Positions 1-9,344 are shown, counted from the first letter of the stretch. The stretch: 64,000 nucleotides of DNA from Seonamhaeicola sp. (GCF_028281565.1 NZ_JANQJQ010000025.1:100280-164279), one strand, 5' to 3'. Notes: generated from the letters alone by a model not told the origin. Numbers and translations are program-made.

Positions 1-54
1 ACCCGTGTTGCCAATAAAAACAACCAGTAAAATTAAGAGTAGTTTTTGTTGCAT
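1..54 (-). CDS. N-terminus of a secreted protein, cut by the window edge
   Basis: On the minus strand an ATG at 54 opens a frame that runs off the left edge with no stop. The 18 visible residues, MQQKLLLILLVVFIGNTG, have a short polar start followed by a hydrophobic stretch, as in a signal peptide or first membrane segment. The gene would be divergent from mrp, with about 160 bp between them. Only the first 18 codons are visible, so the product is unknown. A chance hydrophobic frame is the alternative. Confidence 0.5.
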   Translation of the reverse strand, partial: MQQKLLLILLVVFIGNTG

Positions 55-178
55 TGGTAATGTATTCAGAATACCATTTTTGACACACAAATCATACCAA
101 TTTTGTAGTATAAGTATTTTACATTATACCATAAATAAAACTTCTGGCTTCGGCCTTCTATCTTCTAGCTTTAATGAT

Positions 179-186
179 TATCTTTG
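179..186 (+). promoter_or_regulatory. Putative -7 element upstream of mrp
   Basis: TATCTTTG matches the Bacteroidota -7 consensus TAnnTTTG and lies 27 bases before the ATG at 214, giving a predicted leader of about 20 nt. No convincing TTG is seen at the -33 position. The element overlaps a TTG codon at 184 that could otherwise be taken as the mrp start, which is a reason to prefer 214. Confidence 0.45.
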
Positions 187-213
187 CTTTTAGAACGATT
201 CTTAATAAAAGAA

Positions 214-1350
214 ATGAAACTTAACAAGCAAGACATATTAAAGGCTTTAGAGAATATTACGGTTCCTGGTGAAGGTCAGAATATGGTAGAAAGCGGTGCT
301 GTAAAAAACGTGGTGACTTTTGCTGATGAGGTTATTGTTGACATCACTATTAAAAACCCTAGTTTGCAAGCTAAAAAACGTACGGAGGTTGATATTCTTA
401 AAACCATTCATGAGAAGGTCTATGAAAAAGCTAAAATTACTGTAAATGTAAAGGTTGATGCACCGGCGACACCTAAAGCAAATGTGATCAAAGGAAAACC
501 TATCCCCGGGATTCAAAATATAGTAGCGGTAGCTTCGGGTAAAGGCGGTGTGGGTAAGTCTACGGTCACAGCCAATTTAGCAGTATCACTTGCAAAAATG
601 GGTTTTAAGGTAGGTGTTTTAGATGCCGATATTTACGGGCCTTCCATACCCATTATGTTTGATGTTGCCAATGAAAAACCATTAGCGGTCAATGTAGGCG
701 GAAAGTCTAAAATGAAGCCCATTGAAAATTACGGTGTAAAAGTATTATCTATCGGATTCTTTACCCAGCCTAATCAGGCAGTTGTATGGCGTGGGCCCAT
801 GGCATCCAAAGCTTTAAACCAAATGATCTTTGATGCGCATTGGGGAGACATAGATTTCTTGTTGATAGATTTACCACCGGGAACGGGTGATATTCATTTA
901 AGTATTATGCAGTCATTACCAATTACCGGATCTGTGGTGGTTAGTACTCCGCAAAATATAGCTTTGGCCGATGCCAAAAAAGGTGTGGCTATGTTCCAGC
1001 AAGACAGTATTAATGTACCGGTTTTAGGAATTATTGAAAATATGGCGTACTTTACACCGGAAGAATTGCCGGATAATAAATATTATATCTTTGGAAAAGA
1101 AGGTGCCAAGAATTTAGCCGAAGATTTAAACGTACCGTTTTTAGGAGAACTTCCATTGGTGCAAAGTATCAGAGAGGCCGGTGATGTTGGTCGTCCGGCA
1201 GCGTTGCAGACGGCCACGCCGTTAGAGAAGGCCTTTGAAAAGCTGACTCAGAATGTGGTGCAGGAGGTGGTTAGACGAAACGATAATTTACCGCCAACAG
1301 AAGCTATAAAGATTACAACGATGGCAGGTTGTTCGGCAATTAAAAAGTAA
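214..1350 (+). CDS. mrp: Mrp/NBP35-family P-loop ATPase, Fe-S cluster carrier
   Basis: A 378-residue cytosolic Mrp/ApbC ATPase expected to hold and deliver Fe-S clusters. Residues 1 to about 85 form a MIP18/DUF59 domain. A deviant Walker A, KGGVGKS, lies near residue 110, and DLPPGTGD of the ParA/MinD-like fold near 220. The ATG at 214 is preferred over a TTG at 184 that overlaps a promoter-like element. The protein has a single cysteine, in the last ten residues, so the CxxC found in Escherichia coli Mrp is absent; the segment IENMAYFTPEELPDNK occupies that place. The NifU-domain gene follows 53 bp downstream, which fits a joint role in Fe-S assembly beside many Fe-S enzymes. Confidence 0.93.
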   Translation: MKLNKQDILKALENITVPGEGQNMVESGAVKNVVTFADEVIVDITIKNPSLQAKKRTEVDILKTIHEKVYEKAKITVNVKVDAPATPKANVIKGKPIPGIQNIVAVASGKGGVGKSTVTANLAVSLAKMGFKVGVLDADIYGPSIPIMFDVANEKPLAVNVGGKSKMKPIENYGVKVLSIGFFTQPNQAVVWRGPMASKALNQMIFDAHWGDIDFLLIDLPPGTGDIHLSIMQSLPITGSVVVSTPQNIALADAKKGVAMFQQDSINVPVLGIIENMAYFTPEELPDNKYYIFGKEGAKNLAEDLNVPFLGELPLVQSIREAGDVGRPAALQTATPLEKAFEKLTQNVVQEVVRRNDNLPPTEAIKITTMAGCSAIKK

Positions 1351-1403
1351 AAAGATGACATCGGAAGAAAACAAAGTTTCGCGAACTCAATAATATAGAA
1401 ATA

Positions 1404-1646
1404 ATGACTAGTGAGCAAATTAAGCTAAATGTTGAAAAGGCGTTAGATGAGATCCGTCCGTTTTTACAAAGTGATGGCGGTGACATTTCGCTTTTGTCTA
1501 TAGAGGACGATAAATTAGTACGCGTACAACTAGAAGGTGCATGTGTTGGTTGTAGTGTTAACCAAATGACCTTAAAATCTGGTGTTGAAATGACCATAAA
1601 AAAGTATGCCCCCCAGATTGAAGAGGTTATCAATATTGAGGTTTAA
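1404..1646 (+). CDS. NifU C-terminal domain (Nfu-type) Fe-S scaffold
   Basis: An 80-residue protein consisting only of the Nfu/NifU C-terminal domain. It has the conserved FLQSDGGDISLL stretch near residue 20 and the cluster-binding pair in ACVGCSV near residue 50. Proteins of this family assemble or carry a [4Fe-4S] cluster between subunits and pass it to apo-enzymes. It lies downstream of mrp in the same direction and close to several genes for Fe-S-rich oxidoreductases. It ends 10 bp from the convergent HEPN-like gene. Confidence 0.93.
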   Translation: MTSEQIKLNVEKALDEIRPFLQSDGGDISLLSIEDDKLVRVQLEGACVGCSVNQMTLKSGVEMTIKKYAPQIEEVINIEV

Positions 1647-1656
1647 TGTCAATCTG

Positions 1657-2034
1657 CTATGATATTATCTTCTCTTTCCTGAGAAACGTATCCAAATCGT
1701 CTGCCGTAGCAAAGCAACTGTTTACTTTAGCATATTCGTTGCAATAGCCTGAATCTATTTTATAGGATTTGCATTGAAAGTCTGATAGATCAATTTTTTC
1801 AAAGTTGATATTTATGTTCTTACATGCCTCATAAAGTTCAGCGATAGTAATTAAACTACTTGTGTCAATTCCGTTTTTTGTTAGGAATCCTCGTAAATAG
1901 TTTTCAATAGCATATTGCGAGTTCTTACAAACGGCGTAAGACACAACGTCTTCTTCAGGTTTGTACAACTCTTTGTTAGCCGCATTGAGATTTTCAATGG
2001 CCGTCGAAAAAAGTTTGTCAGCGCTAGATTCCAT
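1657..2034 (-). CDS. HEPN-domain-like protein
   Basis: A 125-residue, mostly helical protein. The segment from residue 30 to 60 (AVCKNSQYAIENYLRGFL) resembles the core helix of HEPN domains, in which a Gln/Glu-rich amphipathic helix is followed by a short loop. The RNase motif Rx4-6H of toxin-type HEPN proteins is not evident, so a nucleotide-binding or partner-binding role is more likely than RNA cleavage. No MNT or other antitoxin partner lies beside it, so this does not look like a toxin-antitoxin pair. The function is unknown. Confidence 0.65.
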   Translation of the reverse strand: MESSADKLFSTAIENLNAANKELYKPEEDVVSYAVCKNSQYAIENYLRGFLTKNGIDTSSLITIAELYEACKNININFEKIDLSDFQCKSYKIDSGYCNEYAKVNSCFATADDLDTFLRKEKIIS

Positions 2035-2072
2035 GATCCATTAATTATTTAGTTTGTGATCTTTAATTATTT

Positions 2073-2110
2073 ACATTCAGAATAGCACCAAATTGTGCTA
2101 CTCTGAATGT
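2073..2110 (-). terminator. Hairpin downstream of nifJ
   Basis: Arms 2073-2088 and 2095-2110 pair over 16 positions with one mismatch around a 6-nt loop. It lies 31 bp past the nifJ stop. The T-run on the minus strand is weak (TAAATAATTAAAG), so termination is inferred mainly from the stem. Confidence 0.55.
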
Positions 2111-2141
2111 TACTTATCATATTTATCATACCATAAGAATG

Positions 2142-5100
2142 TTAAATGTCCCTATACAGTTCTAAACGTTCCCAATTGGTATTTACTTCTTCTTGTGCTT
2201 GCTTTAATAATTGAGCTCCTAATTCAGCATTCTCCTTAACAACTCTGGTAAAACGGGTTTCGTTATACATAAAGTCTTCCAAAGGAATGGAAGGTGCTTT
2301 AGAATCAAGCTTAAATTTCTTGCCTTTAGGCTTAGAAGGGTCAAACCTGAACAGTGGCCAGTACCCACTCTGTACGGCTTTTTCCTGTTGCTTAGCGCCG
2401 TCTCTTAGGTTATAACCATGATCACCACAATGTGAATAAGCTATAATTAGGGACGGTCCGTCATACGCCTCAGCTTCTTCAATTGCTTTTAGAGACTGAA
2501 GGTCTTTGGCACCCATGGCTATTTGAGCCACGTAAACATTGCCATAGGACACGGCTTGTAAAGCTAGATTTTTCTTGCTTGTGCGTTTTCCGGAAACGGA
2601 GAACTTAGCACTGGCACCCAAAGGTGTTGCTTTAGAAGTTTGCCCGCCGGTATTGGAGTAAATCTCTGTGTCTAGCACCATGATGTTAATATTTTCACCA
2701 GAGGCCAGTACATGGTCAACACCACCATAGCCTATATCATAAGCCCAACCGTCACCTCCAACGATCCAAACAGATTTTCTGCGTAAGTATTCGGTTAGTT
2801 GCATTAACCTTTTGGCATTAGCATTATCAATTTGCGCTAACTTAATTTTCAGTTTATCTATGTTCGCAAAATTTTCCGCCTTTTCAGCTTCCGTTTTTTC
2901 CGGATTGTTTAGAATGGCTTCAACCAATTCGCTTCCAACCTCACCCTTCAAACTTTCCAATAAGTCGGCTGCATATTCCTGTTTCTTTGATAAGGCTAAT
3001 TTCATTCCCATACCAAATTCGGCATTGTCTTCAAACAATGAATTGGCCCAGGCCGGACCTCTTCCAAATTTATTTGCCTTATAGGGTGTAGTTGGCAGGT
3101 TACCACCGTAAATTGAAGAACAACCCGTGGCGTTAGCAATCATAATGCTGTCACCGTATAATTGTGTCAACATTTTAATATAGGGTGTTTCACCACAACC
3201 GGAGCAGGCCCCTGAGAACTCAAATAACGGTTCAAGGAATTGCGATCCTTTTACATTAGTAATTTGCAATTCGGTTCTGTTATAATCCGGAAGGTCTACA
3301 AAGTAATTCCAGTTCAGATCTTCCACACTTTCAACTTTAAGTTTACTATGCATGTTAATAGCTTTAAAGTCTGGGTCTTCCTTGCTAACAGCAGGACAGA
3401 AGGCTACACAAAGGTCACAACCCGTACAATCTTGTGGGGAAACCTGAAGCACATAAGACTCCTCTTCTTTTGAGAAAGGCCTTCCTTTAGCCGGCACAGA
3501 TTTTAAAGTAGCCGGTGCATCTTTCAATTCATCGTTTTTAACCACTTTTGCCCTTATGGCGGCATGCGGACAAATAGCTATACACTTGTTACATTGCGTG
3601 CATAGGTTCACATCATCCCAAACCGGAACAAAATCGGCAATACCGCGTTTCTCAAACTGAGAGGTTCCTACCGGGAAGGTGCCATCTACCGGGAAGGCAC
3701 TTACCGGAAGGTCATCGCCTTTACCGACCAGGATCTTGCCAAGAACTTCCTCTACAAACGGGTCTGCGTCGCCGGTTAATATAGGCTTAAGACCTGCATC
3801 ACTCGTAACCTGTTTTGGATAATCTACTTTTTGTAGGTTTTCCAGCGATTTGTCAACGGCATTAAAGTTCATTTGAACTACGGCCTCTCCCTTTTTGGAG
3901 TATGATTTTATAATGGCTTCCTTAATTTTAGCAATAGCTTCGTCTTTAGGCAATACACCGGAGATGGCAAAGAAACACGTTTGTAAAACCGTATTGGTGC
4001 GCTTGCCAAGGCTGGCTTCGTGAGCCACTTTCGAGGCATCGATCACATAAAATTCCAGCTCATTATTAATGATCTGTTCCTGCATTAATTTTGGAAGTTT
4101 TTCCCATATGTCATCCTTGCTATAAGGTGCATTTAATAAGAAGGTACCTCCTTTTTTAATATGATCCAGAATGTTATATTTTTCTATAAAGTGAAACTGG
4201 TGGCAGGCCACGAAATTAGCTTTATGGATTAAATATGTGGAGTAGATCGGATCAGGTCCAAAGCGCAGGTGAGACACTGTTTGTGCTCCGGCTTTTTTAG
4301 AGTCATATACAAAATACCCCTGGACATAATTATCCGTAGTTTCTCCAATGATCTTAATGGAATTTTTATTGGCGCCAACCGTACCATCAGATCCTAAACC
4401 AAAGAACATACAGTTAAATGTGTTCTTAGCTGTTTTAAATCGTTCACCAATTTCTAAACTTGTATGCGTAACGTCGTCATTAATACCTATTGTGAAGTGA
4501 TTTTTAGGTTCCGGTTTATCAAGTTCATCAAATACAGCTTTAACCATGGCCGGGTCAAACTCTTTGGAACTTAAACCGTAACGCCCACCTACAACTTTCG
4601 GCATGGCTCTGTCACTTTCGTTAAATGCGGTTACAACGTCTTGATAAAGCGGTTCGCCTAAACTTCCGGGCTCTTTTGTTCTGTCTAAAACCCCAATTTT
4701 TTTAACAGTTTCCGGCAAGGCATCAACAAAATGTTTAATAGAGAAAGGCCTGAACAGGCGTACGATAACGGCTCCAACCTTTTCCCCGTTTTTAACCATG
4801 GTGTCAACAGCTTCCATAACAGGGCCCTGGCCTGATCCCATAATAACAATAACTCTTTCTGCTTCGGGATGTCCTACGTAATAGAATAAGCTATAACGTC
4901 TGCCTGTTTGCTTGTAGAATTCCTTCATCGTGTCATCAACAATGTCTGGAACTTTCTGATAATAGGAATTTGCAGCTTCTCTGGCCTGGAAGAATACATC
5001 CGGATTCTGTGATGTACCTCTAATGACCGGGTTGTCAGGATCTAGTGATCTTTTTTTGTGAGCCATGATGTCGTCATCAGGCATCATGTCCTTAATAATG

Positions 5101-5672
5101 TCATCAGTAAACCCGTCAATTTTAGAGATTTCGTGAGACGTTCTAAATCCGTCGAATATATTTAAGAAAGGCACTCTGGATTTCAATGCGGCTACTTGAG
5201 ATATTAAAGCAAAATCATGGGCTTCCTGAACGGAACCACCAAATAGCATTGAGAATCCGGTTTGGCGGGTCGCCATGACATCGGAATGATCTCCGAAAAT
5301 GGATAGTGCATGCGTAGCCACTGTCCTTGCCGCAACATGAATGACTGAAGGCAGTAGTTCTCCCGCTATCTTGTACATGTTCGGGATCATTAACAGCAAT
5401 CCTTGAGACGCCGTAAACGTAGTTGTCAGTGCTCCTGCCTGTAAGGACCCGTGAACGGCTCCGGCGGCACCACCTTCACTTTGCATTTCTACGATTCTCG
5501 GAATATTGTTCCAAATATTTTTTTGGCCTTTGGAACTAAATACATCAACATGCTCCCCCATGGGAGAGGCAGGTGTTATAGGATAAATGGCACATACTTC
5601 ATTGGTCTTATGGGCAACTCTTGCAACGGCTTCATTAGCATCACAAATGAGTTTTGGGAATTCATTTTTCAT
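2142..5672 (-). CDS. nifJ: Pyruvate:ferredoxin (flavodoxin) oxidoreductase
   Basis: A single-chain 1176-residue pyruvate:ferredoxin oxidoreductase. It converts pyruvate and CoA to acetyl-CoA and CO2, reducing ferredoxin. All family domains are present in order: an N-terminal alpha-type domain (YPITPASPMGEH near residue 30), a domain II, a gamma domain (GLGSDGTVGANK near 425), the EKR linker, two [4Fe-4S] motifs (CTQCNKCIAICP near 690 and CTGCDLCVAFCP near 750), and a C-terminal thiamine-diphosphate domain with GACSGCGETPY near 820 and GGDGWAYDIGYGG near 970. The length is typical. It is transcribed away from korAB but lies within 1 kb of them and of a matching ferredoxin gene. Confidence 0.97.
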   Translation of the reverse strand: MKNEFPKLICDANEAVARVAHKTNEVCAIYPITPASPMGEHVDVFSSKGQKNIWNNIPRIVEMQSEGGAAGAVHGSLQAGALTTTFTASQGLLLMIPNMYKIAGELLPSVIHVAARTVATHALSIFGDHSDVMATRQTGFSMLFGGSVQEAHDFALISQVAALKSRVPFLNIFDGFRTSHEISKIDGFTDDIIKDMMPDDDIMAHKKRSLDPDNPVIRGTSQNPDVFFQAREAANSYYQKVPDIVDDTMKEFYKQTGRRYSLFYYVGHPEAERVIVIMGSGQGPVMEAVDTMVKNGEKVGAVIVRLFRPFSIKHFVDALPETVKKIGVLDRTKEPGSLGEPLYQDVVTAFNESDRAMPKVVGGRYGLSSKEFDPAMVKAVFDELDKPEPKNHFTIGINDDVTHTSLEIGERFKTAKNTFNCMFFGLGSDGTVGANKNSIKIIGETTDNYVQGYFVYDSKKAGAQTVSHLRFGPDPIYSTYLIHKANFVACHQFHFIEKYNILDHIKKGGTFLLNAPYSKDDIWEKLPKLMQEQIINNELEFYVIDASKVAHEASLGKRTNTVLQTCFFAISGVLPKDEAIAKIKEAIIKSYSKKGEAVVQMNFNAVDKSLENLQKVDYPKQVTSDAGLKPILTGDADPFVEEVLGKILVGKGDDLPVSAFPVDGTFPVGTSQFEKRGIADFVPVWDDVNLCTQCNKCIAICPHAAIRAKVVKNDELKDAPATLKSVPAKGRPFSKEEESYVLQVSPQDCTGCDLCVAFCPAVSKEDPDFKAINMHSKLKVESVEDLNWNYFVDLPDYNRTELQITNVKGSQFLEPLFEFSGACSGCGETPYIKMLTQLYGDSIMIANATGCSSIYGGNLPTTPYKANKFGRGPAWANSLFEDNAEFGMGMKLALSKKQEYAADLLESLKGEVGSELVEAILNNPEKTEAEKAENFANIDKLKIKLAQIDNANAKRLMQLTEYLRRKSVWIVGGDGWAYDIGYGGVDHVLASGENINIMVLDTEIYSNTGGQTSKATPLGASAKFSVSGKRTSKKNLALQAVSYGNVYVAQIAMGAKDLQSLKAIEEAEAYDGPSLIIAYSHCGDHGYNLRDGAKQQEKAVQSGYWPLFRFDPSKPKGKKFKLDSKAPSIPLEDFMYNETRFTRVVKENAELGAQLLKQAQEEVNTNWERLELYRDI

Positions 5673-5882
5673 AATAAAGGAGTCTTAATTTAGCAATGTG
5701 GAATTTAATAAGGCTGAAGACCTCTGTTCTATAAAATTACAGACTAAGAGTAGACCTAATCAGGTTATAAAAGTGAATAACGTTTAGGTGTGTACAATTA
5801 AATATCACATAAATTTAAAATGAATACCCGTATTAGACTATGACAATTATCATGTCTGAAAATGTGGCGTATAAAGGGAAAT

Positions 5883-5913
5883 AAAAAAGGGTTCCCTTTT
5901 AAGAGATCCCTTT
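5883..5913 (-). terminator. Putative terminator of the 2[4Fe-4S] ferredoxin gene
   Basis: AAAAGGG and CCCTTTT pair across a 2-nt loop on the minus strand and run into TTTTAT; a second CCCTTT at 5908-5913 allows an alternative pairing. It lies about 45 bp past the ferredoxin stop codon. Confidence 0.4.
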
Positions 5914-5955
5914 CTTAATATAAAATTGTTTAAGCCCGAGTATTATACCGAACAA

Positions 5956-6306
5956 TTATTCGGCGTGTAACCAGGCTTTTTTCTCTAATAATTCTTCTTC
6001 TGATTCTACATGGTCTTCGTCAGGCACACAACAGTCTACCGGACAAACAGAAGCACATTGTGGCTCTTCGTGAAAACCTTTACATTCGGTACACTTATCA
6101 GGTACTATATAATAGAATTCATCAGAGATAGGTTCGTTCATTTCATCAGCATCAACTTCCTCTCCACCAGGAGTCGTCACAGTACCACTTAAAGCGGTCT
6201 CGTCTGCATAGGCCCATTCCTGATCAGGCTCGTAAATTGCGTTATTAGGACATTCTACGATACAGGCATCGCAATTAATACATTCATCGGTTATTATAAT
6301 CGCCAT
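5956..6306 (-). CDS. 2[4Fe-4S] ferredoxin with acidic insert
   Basis: A 116-residue small electron carrier. The first cluster motif is CINCDACIVECP (residues 9-20). The second is spread out: CTEC, then eight residues to a third cysteine, then SVCP, followed by a Cys-Cys pair. This is the arrangement of Allochromatium-type ferredoxins. Between the motifs sits an acidic insert of about 45 residues, and the C-terminus is also acidic. It lies between nifJ and korAB and is the obvious candidate acceptor for both oxidoreductases, and possibly donor to the Nuo complex. It has its own hairpin downstream and a divergent start relative to korA. Confidence 0.92.
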   Translation of the reverse strand: MAIIITDECINCDACIVECPNNAIYEPDQEWAYADETALSGTVTTPGGEEVDADEMNEPISDEFYYIVPDKCTECKGFHEEPQCASVCPVDCCVPDEDHVESEEELLEKKAWLHAE

Positions 6307-6378
6307 AATTTATTATTTTTAAGACATGATTTGTAAAAATAGCTATCTTTTTAAAATATTTATATGATAAATTTCATA

Positions 6379-6407
6379 TTGCTTGCAAAAAAGTAAAATT
6401 ATATTTG
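6379..6407 (+). promoter_or_regulatory. Putative promoter of the korAB-nuo operon
   Basis: TTG at 6379-6381 and TATATTTG at 6400-6407 are separated by 18 bp and match the Flavobacterium pattern TTG-N17-23-TAnnTTTG. The predicted start is about 60 nt upstream of the korA ATG. The region is very AT-rich, so a chance match is possible. Confidence 0.55.
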
Positions 6408-6475
6408 AAACTTATCGTATCCATAAAATTATAGATTTTTAATAAATTTAATTAGATTTTTAACTTTTTTATTGC

Positions 6476-8329
6476 ATGACAACAACTCAAATTAAGCATC
6501 ATCCGGAAACACTTGAAGCAGTTATTATTAGATTTGTTGGTGATTCCGGCGATGGGATGCAATTAACCGGTACGCAGTTCTCTGATACTTCTGCTATGTT
6601 TGGTAATGATATAGCAACATTTCCTAATTATCCTGCGGAGATTAGAGCCCCTCAGGGGAGTCTGTATGGCGTGTCCGGGTTTCAGGTGCATATAGGTAGT
6701 GTTGAGATCAGTACGCCCGGAGATGAAGTAGATTTATTAGTTGCAATGAATCCAGCCGGTTTAAAGACCAATTTACATGCGGTAAAGCCTGGTCATACCA
6801 TTATTGTAGATACAGATGCTTTTACTAAAAAGAACCTGGAAAAGGCGCAATATGAGAGCAACCCCTTAGAGGACGGAAGTTTAGATAACTACCGGGTTAT
6901 TGAGGTCACCATGACGTCATTGACAAAAGAAGCCTTAAAAGATGTTGAAGGATTAGACAATAAGAGTATTACACGAAGTAAAAACATGTTTGCTTTAGGG
7001 ATGGTTTACTGGATGTATGACAGATCTACAGATCACACCATAGAGTTCTTTAAGAAAAAGTTCCAGTCAAAACCCGCATTAATTGAGGCTAACACTAAAG
7101 TACTAAACACAGGGTACTATTTTGCCGAAACGCTTGAATTGATTCCCAATGCTTATGCTATTGCTCCTGCCAAGATGGAGGCCGGAACCTATAGAATAAT
7201 AATGGGTAATACGGCAACCGCCTGGGGGTTTTTGGCAGCGTCTGAGAAATGTGGTTTGGATCTGTTTTTAGGGTCTTACCCCATTACTCCGGCTTCCGAT
7301 ATTCTTCATGAGTTGGCAAAACACCAGCATTTTGGAGTAAAAACGTTTCAGGCAGAAGATGAAATTGCCGGTATAACCTCCGCCATAGGTGCCTCCTTTG
7401 GAGGGAATTTGGCGCTTACCACAACTTCTGGGCCGGGTTTGGCCCTTAAAGGAGAAGCTTTGGGTTTGGCCATGATGATTGAAATGCCTTTGGTTGTGGT
7501 AAATGTACAAAGAGGAGGGCCATCAACAGGATTACCAACAAAAACGGAACAATCTGATTTGCTTCAGACATTGTACGGCAGAAATGGTGAGAGCCCCGTT
7601 ATTGTTATTGCCGCCAGTACACCTGCAAACTGTTTTGATTTTGCCTATGAAGCCGCAAAACTTACCTTGGAGCATATGACTCCGGTAGTTTTGTTAACAG
7701 ACGGATATATTGCAAATGGTTCGGCGCCCTGGAAGATTAAATCCGTTAAGGACATGCCTGAAATTAAAAGTAAAATTATCCGGGAGGCTAAAGAGAATTG
7801 GCATCCATATGATAGAGACGATACAACCTTAGCACGTTTTTGGGCTATACCGGGAACCCCCGGTTTAGAACATAGAGTTGGTGGTCTGGAAAAAGACCGT
7901 GTAAGTGGAAACGTATCTTATGTTCCGGATAACCATGAGTATATGGTCAATATCAGGGCTGAAAAAATAAAGCGCGTTCAGGATGCTATCCCGGAATTAA
8001 AACCGGAATTTGTTGATTCAGGTGATTTATTGGTTGTTGGCTGGGGCGGTACTTACGGATCCATATATTCGGCTGTAAAACATGTAACAGAGGAAGGGGT
8101 TGATACTATAGGTCTTGCACATTTCAATTATATAAATCCCTTGCCTAAAAATACGTTGGATGTATTAAAGCGATTTAAGAAAGTATTGGTTTGTGAACTA
8201 AATAACGGACAGTTCGCTAAAGTATTAAAACAACATTTTGATATTGAAATCTTGCAGTTCAATAAGATCCAGGGATTACCTTTTGGTAATGAGGAGTTAG
8301 TTCAAAAATTTAAACAATTGGTAAAATAG
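6476..8329 (+). CDS. korA: 2-oxoglutarate/2-oxoacid:ferredoxin oxidoreductase, alpha (gamma-alpha fused) subunit
   Basis: A 617-residue subunit of a two-gene 2-oxoacid:ferredoxin oxidoreductase. Residues 15 to about 200 are the gamma domain (RFVGDSGDGMQLTG, then FPNYPAEIRAPQG). The alpha domain follows with GSYPITPASDILHELA near residue 265, and the C-terminal part carries the domain II fold. With KorB it oxidatively decarboxylates a 2-oxoacid, most likely 2-oxoglutarate, to the acyl-CoA with ferredoxin as acceptor. There is no ferredoxin-like delta subunit, so a separate ferredoxin must take the electrons. It is the first gene of the long korAB-nuo run. The substrate cannot be fixed from sequence. 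Confidence 0.95.
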   Translation: MTTTQIKHHPETLEAVIIRFVGDSGDGMQLTGTQFSDTSAMFGNDIATFPNYPAEIRAPQGSLYGVSGFQVHIGSVEISTPGDEVDLLVAMNPAGLKTNLHAVKPGHTIIVDTDAFTKKNLEKAQYESNPLEDGSLDNYRVIEVTMTSLTKEALKDVEGLDNKSITRSKNMFALGMVYWMYDRSTDHTIEFFKKKFQSKPALIEANTKVLNTGYYFAETLELIPNAYAIAPAKMEAGTYRIIMGNTATAWGFLAASEKCGLDLFLGSYPITPASDILHELAKHQHFGVKTFQAEDEIAGITSAIGASFGGNLALTTTSGPGLALKGEALGLAMMIEMPLVVVNVQRGGPSTGLPTKTEQSDLLQTLYGRNGESPVIVIAASTPANCFDFAYEAAKLTLEHMTPVVLLTDGYIANGSAPWKIKSVKDMPEIKSKIIREAKENWHPYDRDDTTLARFWAIPGTPGLEHRVGGLEKDRVSGNVSYVPDNHEYMVNIRAEKIKRVQDAIPELKPEFVDSGDLLVVGWGGTYGSIYSAVKHVTEEGVDTIGLAHFNYINPLPKNTLDVLKRFKKVLVCELNNGQFAKVLKQHFDIEILQFNKIQGLPFGNEELVQKFKQLVK

Positions 8330-8330
8330 T

Positions 8331-9344
8331 ATGGAAACAACGGTAGACAATAAATACACCTTTAAGGATTTTGCCAGTGACCAGGAAGTTAGATGGTGTC
8401 CCGGTTGTGACGATTATGTTATTTTAAGAGCCATGCAAAAGGCGCTTCCTGAGATGGGTGTTAAAAAAGAAGATGTAGTGTTCATTTCGGGAATAGGCTG
8501 TTCTTCGCGTTTTCCCTATTATATGGACACCTATGGTATGCACAGTATTCATGGGAGGGCGCCGGCCATTGCTACCGGAACTAAATTAGCTAACCCTGAC
8601 CTGAGTGTATGGGTAATAACAGGTGATGGCGACTCCATGGCCATTGGTGGAAATCATTTTATACATGCCTTAAGAAGGAATGTTGATTTAAACATCGTAC
8701 TCTTTAATAATGAAATATACGGTTTAACAAAAGGACAGTTTTCGCCAACCTCTTTGGTAGGACAGAAAACAAAATCTTCCCCTTACGGAAATACGCAACC
8801 ACCGTTTTCAGCCGGAGAATTGGCCATAGGGGCTCAAGCGCGTTTCTTCGCACGAATTGGGGGTAATACACCAAAAGAAATGACTCAAATTTTTATTGAG
8901 TCTGAAAAGTTTAAAGGGACCTCCCTTATCGAGGTACTGCAGAACTGCCCGATTTTTAATGATGGCTGCTATGACGAGTTTACAGATAAAGCTGTTCGGG
9001 AAGACAGGCAATTGTATGTTGAGCATGGTAAGCCTATGATCTTTGGTAAAGAAAAAGATAAAGGGCTTGTTCTAAACGGTTTGAAACTTGAAGTGGTAAC
9101 CATTGGAGAGGATGGTGTTACAGAAGAAGATATTCTGGTTCACGATGCTAAAGAACAAGATCCTACGCTACACCAAATGCTGGTGCGGTTACATTACCCT
9201 AAAGTTACGGGTATTATCAGAAGTTTTGATGATGTAACCCTGGAGGAACGAAAAAATGATCAAATAGAACAAGTTAAATCAAATTCGAAGTTCAGTGTTA
9301 CTGACGATTTGTTCTTTTCCGGGGATATTTACGAGGTTGAATAA
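8331..9344 (+). CDS. korB: 2-oxoacid:ferredoxin oxidoreductase, beta subunit
   Basis: A 337-residue thiamine-diphosphate and [4Fe-4S] subunit. Cluster ligands are visible in WCPGCDDY near residue 22 and GIGCSSRFPYY near 55. The thiamine motif GDGDSMAIGGNHF begins near residue 98 and continues to NNEIYGLTKGQ. The gene starts one base after the korA stop, so the pair is translationally coupled. nuoA begins 13 bp after the korB stop, so the oxidoreductase and the Nuo complex are very probably made from one transcript. Confidence 0.95.
   Translation: METTVDNKYTFKDFASDQEVRWCPGCDDYVILRAMQKALPEMGVKKEDVVFISGIGCSSRFPYYMDTYGMHSIHGRAPAIATGTKLANPDLSVWVITGDGDSMAIGGNHFIHALRRNVDLNIVLFNNEIYGLTKGQFSPTSLVGQKTKSSPYGNTQPPFSAGELAIGAQARFFARIGGNTPKEMTQIFIESEKFKGTSLIEVLQNCPIFNDGCYDEFTDKAVREDRQLYVEHGKPMIFGKEKDKGLVLNGLKLEVVTIGEDGVTEEDILVHDAKEQDPTLHQMLVRLHYPKVTGIIRSFDDVTLEERKNDQIEQVKSNSKFSVTDDLFFSGDIYEVE

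Noticed and set aside
5..193. 62-codon ORF on the plus strand at the left edge
   Set aside because: No domain or start signal; it runs over spacer with simple repeats and a promoter-like element, and the opposite strand has a better signal-peptide frame.
184..213. TTG at 184 as the start of mrp
   Set aside because: It falls within a TATCTTTG promoter match, and the ATG at 214 gives the expected Mrp N-terminus.
1657..2034. HEPN-MNT toxin-antitoxin system
   Set aside because: No nucleotidyltransferase partner is adjacent and the Rx4-6H catalytic motif is not evident.
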